DNA of 35,495 nt from Thiotrichales bacterium (lineage in GTDB: Bacteria; Pseudomonadota; Gammaproteobacteria; Francisellales; CACEW01), in NCBI GenBank assembly GCA_947476405.1, contig CANJQG010000019.1:1-35495 (forward strand), written 5' to 3'. Every line of letters begins with the position of its first letter. The first letter of the stretch is position 1. The notes under the pieces are model-generated. The model was not told the origin of the DNA. It worked only from the letters and a program-made list of their open reading frames with translations, and did not search any database. A program made the translations under genes and the position numbers. Of this stretch, positions 30,696 through 35,495 are shown in pieces.

Positions 30696-32238
30696 CCTCA
30701 GGATGACGCTCCATCGCTAATTGAAGATTGACACGAGTCGGCGCAAGATAGGTCAGATGATCGGCCCCATCTTTGGCGAGATACTCTCCCGCTTTTTGCT
30801 CTAAGGCTTGAAGTGCTTTGGCGTTTTGAGGTTTGAGCCAACGCGCGGATACCACATTCACGTTTTCATAGGCGCACTCTACGCTGTATTCATGAAGCAG
30901 TCGGAAGGCGACCACATCAAACTGTAAGACGCCTACCGCACCTAAAATCAAATCATTACTGTGAATCGGTTTAAAAATCTGCGTGGCGCCTTCTTCGGAT
31001 AATTGCATCAAGCCTTTTTGCAGCGCCTTCGCTTTAAGGGGATCTTTCAACCGCACACGACGGAATAATTCTGGGGCGAAATTGGGAATGCCCGTAAACT
31101 TTAGATTTTCGCCCTCCGAAAAACTATCGCCAATCTGAATGCCACCATGATTGTAAATGCCTATAATGTCGCCCGCAAAGGCCTCATCCAACTGTTCACG
31201 ATTAGACGCCAGAAACGTCACAGCCTGATTGACTTGAAAAGGTTTTTGCGTACGCACTTGCCACAGCTTCATCCCCTTTTTAAATTGACCGGAACAAATT
31301 CGCAAAAAAGCAATTCGATCACGATGATTCGGGTCCATATTGGCTTGGATTTTAAACACAAAACCGGTAAACTTAGGCTCATCTGGCAGGATTTCACGGG
31401 TTTCAGTCTGACGAGATTGCGGCTCTGGAGCGCATTCTGTAAAGCCTTTAAGCAATAGATCTACCCCAAAATTACCCAACGCGGTGCCAAAATAAACAGG
31501 ACTCAATTCACCTCGCAGATACGCCTCCTGGTCAAAGGCATGACTGGCACCCTGCACCAATTCTACTTCTATCCGCAATTCATCTGCCAAATCACCGATT
31601 GCTGCATCTAAATCAGGATTATTGAGGCCTTGGATGGTTTTTGCCTGATGAATATGATCACCATGACCGCGCTCATACAAATGAATCGTATCCGTACCAA
31701 GGTGATACACCCCTTTAAAATACTGCCCCATGCCAATCGGCCAGGTCACAGGCGCACACTTTATTTTAAGGACAGCCTCCACTTCATCCAACACTTCCAT
31801 AGGGCTTTTGGTATCGCGATCCATTTTATTGATAAACGTCATAATTGGTGTGGTCCGCAAACGGCAGACTTCCATCAATTTAATCGTCCGCTCTTCCACC
31901 CCTTTGGCTGCATCAATGACCATCAGACAGGAATCCACCGCCGTCAAGGTACGATAGGTATCTTCCGAAAAATCTTCATGTCCAGGTGTATCCAGCAAAT
32001 TCACAATTTTACCATTGTACGGAAATTGCATCACAGAGGTTGTGACCGAAATCCCCCGCTGTTTTTCGAGCTCCATCCAGTCAGAGGTCGCATGACGTGA
32101 GGCTTTCTTGCCCTTGACTTCACCGGCCAGATTAATGGCTCCGCCATGCAGCAATAGCTTTTCAGTAATGGTGGTTTTTCCTGCATCAGGATGGGAGATG
32201 ATCGCAAAAGTGCGACGAATGTTCGTTTCTGTTTTCAT
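30667..32238 (-). CDS. prfC: Peptide chain release factor 3
   Basis: Ribosomal GTPase that recycles RF1 and RF2 after peptide release. The 523-residue length is typical (E. coli 529). The GTPase motifs are complete: G1 SHPDAGKTT (residues 15-23), switch I around RGISVTTSVMQFPY, G3 LLDTPGHEDF (about 80-89), G4 FINKMDRD (about 135-142). Later domains include VFKIQANMDPNHRDRIAFLR and GAVGVLQFDVVAFRL. The start at 32238 follows AGGAGGGGG. That ribosome-binding site lies inside a 41-codon gene remnant whose stop overlaps the prfC start (ATGA), so prfC translation may be coupled to it. RF2 is encoded elsewhere in this window, RF1 is not seen. Confidence 0.96.
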   Translation of the reverse strand: MKTETNIRRTFAIISHPDAGKTTITEKLLLHGGAINLAGEVKGKKASRHATSDWMELEKQRGISVTTSVMQFPYNGKIVNLLDTPGHEDFSEDTYRTLTAVDSCLMVIDAAKGVEERTIKLMEVCRLRTTPIMTFINKMDRDTKSPMEVLDEVEAVLKIKCAPVTWPIGMGQYFKGVYHLGTDTIHLYERGHGDHIHQAKTIQGLNNPDLDAAIGDLADELRIEVELVQGASHAFDQEAYLRGELSPVYFGTALGNFGVDLLLKGFTECAPEPQSRQTETREILPDEPKFTGFVFKIQANMDPNHRDRIAFLRICSGQFKKGMKLWQVRTQKPFQVNQAVTFLASNREQLDEAFAGDIIGIYNHGGIQIGDSFSEGENLKFTGIPNFAPELFRRVRLKDPLKAKALQKGLMQLSEEGATQIFKPIHSNDLILGAVGVLQFDVVAFRLLHEYSVECAYENVNVVSARWLKPQNAKALQALEQKAGEYLAKDGADHLTYLAPTRVNLQLAMERHPEVTFLATREH

Positions 32239-32360
32239 GCAAAAGCCCCCTCCTGCAATAATATTAATTCTGATTCTGAAAGGCCTGTTGCGACCTGGAT
32301 GGCTCCAACGCTTACTTTTTTAAACACTACATCTGCTTTTGGGTCCAGATAACGAGACAT
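32235..32360 (-). pseudogene. Rpn/PD-(D/E)XK nuclease-type transposase remnant, 41 codons
   Basis: An intact short frame starts at ATG 32360 behind TTAAGGAGATCCTG. Its first 15 residues, MSRYLDPKADVVFKK, are the conserved opening of Rpn/PDDEXK_2 recombination-promoting nucleases (M-RYLDPKNDLTFKR). The last 17, ATGLSESELILLQEGAF, match their C-terminal helix (I-TGLS-EEI--L). The roughly 250 residues in between, including the nuclease core, are gone without disturbing the frame. The stop overlaps the prfC start as ATGA. The peptide is probably translated because signals at both ends are intact, but nuclease function is impossible. The attribution depends on two short motifs. Confidence 0.65.
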
Positions 32361-32387
32361 CAGGATCTCCTTAATAAATTTGCGCTA

Positions 32388-32416
32388 ATATTAACCTATT
32401 TTTTGTGTTTTGACAA
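32388..32416 (-). promoter_or_regulatory. Promoter of the remnant-prfC operon
   Basis: On the minus strand TTGTCA (32411-32416) and TAATAT (32388-32393) are exactly 17 bp apart, about 28 bp before ATG 32360. The -35 shares bases with the -35 of the divergent folD promoter. Confidence 0.55.
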
Positions 32417-32439
32417 GCAGACTATCCAAACTTTTATCT
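32410..32439 (+). promoter_or_regulatory. Candidate promoter of folD-rpiA
   Basis: A consensus TTGACA (32410-32415) is followed after 18 bp by TTATCT (32434-32439), a moderate -10. The folD start is about 38 bp downstream. The -35 overlaps that of the leftward prfC promoter, so the two polymerases would compete. Confidence 0.45.
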
Positions 32440-32477
32440 TTATGCGACAATACAGATCAATAAAAGGATCACAGCGC

Positions 32478-33335
32478 ATGACCGCACAAATACTCGATGG
32501 CAAAAAATTAGCCGCCCAAATTCGCGAAGGTCTGAGGCAAAAATTAGCCGCTCAACGGAGTGATGTTCTGCGCGCTCCTGCTTTGACCGTGATTTTAGTA
32601 GGCGATCATCCTGCCTCACAAATCTATGTCAGCCATAAAATAAAAGCCTGTGAGGAAGTCGGCATTCATAGTGAATACCTGCATTTTCCAGCCAGCATGA
32701 GTGAGGCTGAGCTTCTGGGTACGATTATGAGCTTAAATCAAAATCACCATATCGACGGTATTCTGGTGCAACTTCCTTTGCCTGCCCATATTCATAACGA
32801 AAAAATTTTACTGGCGCTGGATCCACTGAAAGATGTAGACGGGTTTCACCCTGAAAATATTGGGCTACTGGCCGTCCGTGCATCCCGCCTCTCCCCCGCC
32901 ACACCACGCGGCATTATGCAATTACTGGAACACTCTGTCGGCGATTTAAAAGGCATGCATGCCGTGATCGTGGGCGCCTCAAATATTGTCGGTCGACCCA
33001 CCGCCCTGGAATTACTCAATCGTCGCGTCACCGTGACCATTTGCCACAGCCAAACTCGCGACTTGATTAACCTGACCCGCCAAGCTGATTTATTGATTTC
33101 CGCTACAGGCATGCATGGCTTAATTACAGCGGAACATATCAAACCCGCAGCCATTGTAGTGGATGTGGGCATTCACCGCTTAGCCTCAGGTCAATTGGTG
33201 GGCGATGTTTTATTTGATGATGTTGCCGAAAAAGCCAGCTGGATCACGCCCGTTCCGGGTGGCGTGGGCCCCATGACGATTGTTGGTCTTTTACAAAATA
33301 CAATAGAAGCCTATCAACTGAATTTGGGGAAATAA
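32478..33335 (+). CDS. folD: Methylenetetrahydrofolate dehydrogenase/cyclohydrolase
   Basis: Bifunctional enzyme interconverting 5,10-methylene- and 10-formyl-tetrahydrofolate with NADP. The start at 32478 (MTAQILDGKKLAAQIREGL) follows AAAGGATCA; upstream in-frame codons are in the promoter region. The 285-residue protein has AGDHPAS-type VILVGDHPASQIYVSHKIKA with the catalytic Lys (YVSHK), DGILVQLPLPAHI, KDVDGFHPENIGLL, PATPRGIMQLLE, the Rossmann segment VIVGASNIVGRPTALELL and TPVPGGVGPMTIVGLLQNT, all canonical. The next gene, rpiA, starts at the base after its stop, so they form an operon. Confidence 0.96.
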   Translation: MTAQILDGKKLAAQIREGLRQKLAAQRSDVLRAPALTVILVGDHPASQIYVSHKIKACEEVGIHSEYLHFPASMSEAELLGTIMSLNQNHHIDGILVQLPLPAHIHNEKILLALDPLKDVDGFHPENIGLLAVRASRLSPATPRGIMQLLEHSVGDLKGMHAVIVGASNIVGRPTALELLNRRVTVTICHSQTRDLINLTRQADLLISATGMHGLITAEHIKPAAIVVDVGIHRLASGQLVGDVLFDDVAEKASWITPVPGGVGPMTIVGLLQNTIEAYQLNLGK

Positions 33336-33986
33336 ATGGATAAACAACAACGAGAGCTCTGCAAACAAAAAGCCGCAAAAATGGCGCTCGATTTTATTCA
33401 AGTGGGCTGTGTTTTAGGCGTGGGAACCGGCTCTACAACGCGTTATTTTATGGATGAATTACCACGACTAAAAGGTAAAATTGAGGCCTGTGTATCCAGC
33501 TCTTCCGAAACGACACGCTATTTAAAAACACTGGGCTTTCAGGTTGTGGATTTGAATTCAGTATCTGGTTTAGATCTCTACGTCGATGGGGCGGATGAGG
33601 TTGATCCAGATAAAAATCTCATCAAAGGCGGCGGCGCAGCCCTGACTTTTGAAAAAATTCTCGCCGTCAATGCTAAAAATTTCGTCTGCATTGTCGACGA
33701 ACAAAAATGTGTCCCCCACTTAGGTCGATTTCCTTTGCCCATTGAAGTCTTACCGATGGCACGAAGCTATGTCGCAAGACAGGTGTTGCGCTTGACACGA
33801 GGGCAGCCTCTTTTGCGACCGAATCTGATCACAGATTCTGGGAATATCATTCTCGATATTTTAGGCGCACAGCTGGATGATCCATTGCATCTTGAAAGCG
33901 TGCTTAAAGCGCTTCCTGGAGTCATTGAAGTGGGTTTGTTTGCGCATCGCAGGCCAGATCATTTACTGATTGGGCGACAAGATTGA
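33336..33986 (+). CDS. rpiA: Ribose-5-phosphate isomerase A
   Basis: Interconverts ribose 5-phosphate and ribulose 5-phosphate in the pentose phosphate pathway; ribulose 5-phosphate is also the substrate of RibB in this window. The 216-residue protein has VLGVGTGSTTRYFMDEL (about 27-43), SSSSETTRYLKTLGF, the catalytic DLYVDGADEVDPDKNLIKGG (about 84-103) and GGGAALTFEKILA, then PIEVLPMARSYV. It begins directly after the folD stop codon. The short gap downstream to the convergent membrane-protein gene holds a weak AAGATT/AATCTT inverted repeat at the rpiA end but no convincing terminator. Confidence 0.96.
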   Translation: MDKQQRELCKQKAAKMALDFIQVGCVLGVGTGSTTRYFMDELPRLKGKIEACVSSSSETTRYLKTLGFQVVDLNSVSGLDLYVDGADEVDPDKNLIKGGGAALTFEKILAVNAKNFVCIVDEQKCVPHLGRFPLPIEVLPMARSYVARQVLRLTRGQPLLRPNLITDSGNIILDILGAQLDDPLHLESVLKALPGVIEVGLFAHRRPDHLLIGRQD

Positions 33987-34044
33987 TAAAAATCTTAGCA
34001 CATCAATCTAGGGCTCTGGAATTGTATTTGATGGACCTTCCGAA

Positions 34045-35319
34045 TCACCTGCAATAGCCTGCGCCGCTAGGGAAAGCCTCTAACTCACCCCCTTCACCCA
34101 TTGAGTATGATTCTTTGGCACCCCCTGATCCTGTCGAAATACCCCCCAACTTCCTTGACCAACGAGACTTAAATGCAAAGACCCCATCAATCATTGTTTC
34201 AGCCTTTTCCTTTGCAGATTTAGAACGTGCAGCGCAATTAATCACTGCCCCTGGAATGGCGAGAAAGAGCCCCATGAATAAAATAGTATAAATCATTGTA
34301 GTAGAATTTTCCCAGGGAAATCCTGTGGCAGGCTCTTTTTTCCCCATAAACTCATCAACCAAGCCGACAACGGTCGTGATGAGATCCTTTAGATTTGCAG
34401 GCATATTAAACACACCCAAAACAAAAGAACTTAAAATCAAGCCATAGACAAATTGCTTCGGGCGACGATGGCTCACCAAAGCGACTTCAGAGGAAGGCTG
34501 AAGCAATCCTTTCATCTCGCTTGAATCCATCACAGCATTTCGATCTAAATAGGTTTTTTCCCAAAGAATACATTCCCTTCGAGAACTCAAAATGCCCGTT
34601 CGATAAAGATTTAAACTAGAGAGAAAAGACAGCACCCCACTGACTACTAAAGCACGCGGATCTGTCCCTTCAAGATGACAAGCAGTCTTCAACAAAGTCA
34701 GCACTTGAAAGGCAGAAAAAGCACTATTGGTAATAAACGAGATCCCGCCCATCCCAACATATAATGCAAAATATTTCCATGTTTCAAAGGTGGGACGTTC
34801 AGCAATATTATTTTCTATTTGTAATTTTGCATTGAAAATAAAAGAGGACATTAATACCAATGGAGCCAAAAAACAACCAATTCCCAATTTCCCATTTTTA
34901 TCAACAAAATAAAAAATATTTTCAGCACCATTAAATGCACTCGCTGCAGTGGTAAATCCATTGCTCAAGGCCAAAGAGTAGCTCAAGCCCAGAACGCATT
35001 TTGAAAGCTTTCGTTGCTCGCCTAAAACAGATTTAACCTTCAAAAACTTCTCAAGCTCAGATAGCGATTTAGTGAGCCCATCACCCGTACAACTCAGCAC
35101 AGCAATGCTTGTAGTTAAAACTGAATTTGCAGTCCCTGCCCCAGGCCCCCACTTTTCAAGGAACAAAACAAGATTTAATAAATCAGAAAACCCATCGCGG
35201 ATACTCGAACATGCACCAAAAGAAGAAATAAAACGCGCACAACCAAGCAAGGCTGCGATAACATACTTTAAACGGCTAATGTCATTCTTTTCTTTAATTT
35301 CAACAATTTGAGGCAGCAT
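34045..35319 (-). CDS. Multi-pass membrane protein, putative effector
   Basis: I do not recognise the family. The 424-residue protein has about seven hydrophobic segments (for example YVIAALLGCARFISSFGA, GIGCFLAPLVLMSSFIFN, FVYGLILSSFVLGVFNM, IYTILFMGLFLAIPGAVIN) and no cleavable signal. A loop at about 255-295 is charged. The cytoplasmic-type tail from about 375 is rich in Gly, Ser and Glu and ends GEGGELEAFPSGAGYCR, with glutamates at -11, -13 and -16 and Tyr at -3. This resembles the E-block translocation signals of Dot/Icm substrates. The ribosome-binding site is AAAGGTG before ATG 35319. It is convergent with rpiA. Alternative: an ordinary inner-membrane protein of unknown role. Confidence 0.72.
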   Translation of the reverse strand: MLPQIVEIKEKNDISRLKYVIAALLGCARFISSFGACSSIRDGFSDLLNLVLFLEKWGPGAGTANSVLTTSIAVLSCTGDGLTKSLSELEKFLKVKSVLGEQRKLSKCVLGLSYSLALSNGFTTAASAFNGAENIFYFVDKNGKLGIGCFLAPLVLMSSFIFNAKLQIENNIAERPTFETWKYFALYVGMGGISFITNSAFSAFQVLTLLKTACHLEGTDPRALVVSGVLSFLSSLNLYRTGILSSRRECILWEKTYLDRNAVMDSSEMKGLLQPSSEVALVSHRRPKQFVYGLILSSFVLGVFNMPANLKDLITTVVGLVDEFMGKKEPATGFPWENSTTMIYTILFMGLFLAIPGAVINCAARSKSAKEKAETMIDGVFAFKSRWSRKLGGISTGSGGAKESYSMGEGGELEAFPSGAGYCR

Positions 35320-35346
35320 GAGAGCACCTTTTAATATTTTTCACTA

Positions 35347-35495
35347 TAGAGCCTCTTGCAATATTATTTTCAGAAATGGCCAGATAAACAGCAGAATCTG
35401 AACGTATTGACGGCGTTAGGCGTCCGCGGGTAATTTTCCAGCTGTATTGCATCAAAAATAAACAATTTTTCGATTTTCCAGGCAGGGCATTCCCT
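35347..35495. other. Gene-free right edge with IS-terminus-like sequence
   Basis: No supported gene is seen from 35320 to the window end. From about 35349 the sequence GAGCCTCTTGCAATATTATT resembles terminal inverted repeats of some IS5-type elements. The minus strand stays open in two frames for 40-50 codons, but neither reads like a known protein. With only one end in view, an insertion-sequence end cannot be confirmed. Confidence 0.25.

Noticed and set aside
31630..32100. Long open frame antisense to prfC (about 156 codons)
   Set aside because: Lies wholly inside prfC on the other strand, with no ribosome-binding site and unnatural composition; a shadow of a well-conserved gene.
33978..34000. 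AAGATT/AATCTT hairpin after rpiA as terminator
   Set aside because: A 6-bp AT-rich stem without a T-run is not convincing.
35347..35495. Complete insertion sequence at the right edge
   Set aside because: Only one possible terminus is visible and no transposase motif can be read.

Overview
The window looks like chromosomal DNA from a host-associated gammaproteobacterium, most plausibly of the order Legionellales. That placement is inferred from gene content and was not tested by database search. The base composition is moderately AT-rich, and most genes are core housekeeping genes of gammaproteobacterial type (prfB with its programmed frameshift, prfC, hslO, ampD, rsmE, rsmH, rsmI, mraY, ftsL, coaE, folD, rpiA). 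Between them sit eukaryote-like or orphan genes: a 1512-residue protein with armadillo-type repeats and a 424-residue membrane protein, both with acidic, glutamate-containing C-termini like those of Dot/Icm effectors. There are no rRNA or tRNA genes, no CRISPR array and no complete insertion sequence.

Layout. 1-153: 5'-truncated IS30-type transposase. 154-1588: ribB and rsmE, divergent. 1545-4284: a compact type IV pilus/competence operon (PilM-PilN fusion, PilO-like protein, PilQ-like secretin). 4345-5737: hslO and ampD. 5805-7521: prfB flanked on both sides by decayed toxin-antitoxin loci (a yefM/yoeB deletion scar and a vapBC-like scar). 7527-9004: rubredoxin and malic enzyme. 9001-12476: a three-gene set (ArnC/GtrB-like GT2, ArnT-like GT39, NaxD/YdjC-like deacetylase) that together resembles the hexosamine modification pathway of lipid A. 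12430-14072: a small unannotated ORF and an orphan 431-aa gene with a C11 tract. 14069-16267: outer-membrane barrel plus secreted beta-propeller. 16382-18872: methionine importer, MetN plus a MetI-MetQ fusion. 18882-21319: rsmI, mraY, coaE. 21305-25843: the giant ARM-repeat gene, inserted between coaE and a diverged second copy of the coaE 3' end. 26070-28113: AAA/STAND-like ATPase, low-molecular-weight phosphatase and YaiI-family protein. 28130-30695: rsmH, ftsL and a CDF metal transporter. 30667-32360: prfC preceded by a 41-codon remnant of an Rpn/PD-(D/E)XK-type gene. 32478-33986: folD and rpiA. 34045-35319: the membrane protein. The last 176 bases hold no clear gene.

How it works together. 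Much of the window serves the cell envelope (peptidoglycan precursor synthesis, recycling and division, lipid A decoration, outer-membrane proteins, a pilus) and translation (RF2, RF3, three 16S rRNA methyltransferases). The division/cell-wall cluster is split: rsmH-ftsL is followed by a metal transporter instead of ftsI/murE, and mraY stands elsewhere beside coaE. Signs of genome erosion recur: three gene scars with internal deletions, truncated transposase DNA, and gene fusions (PilM-PilN, MetI-MetQ). The most distinctive structure is the ARM-repeat gene bounded by a 24-bp imperfect direct repeat (22/24) derived from the coaE 3' end, which suggests target-site insertion of a putative effector gene.
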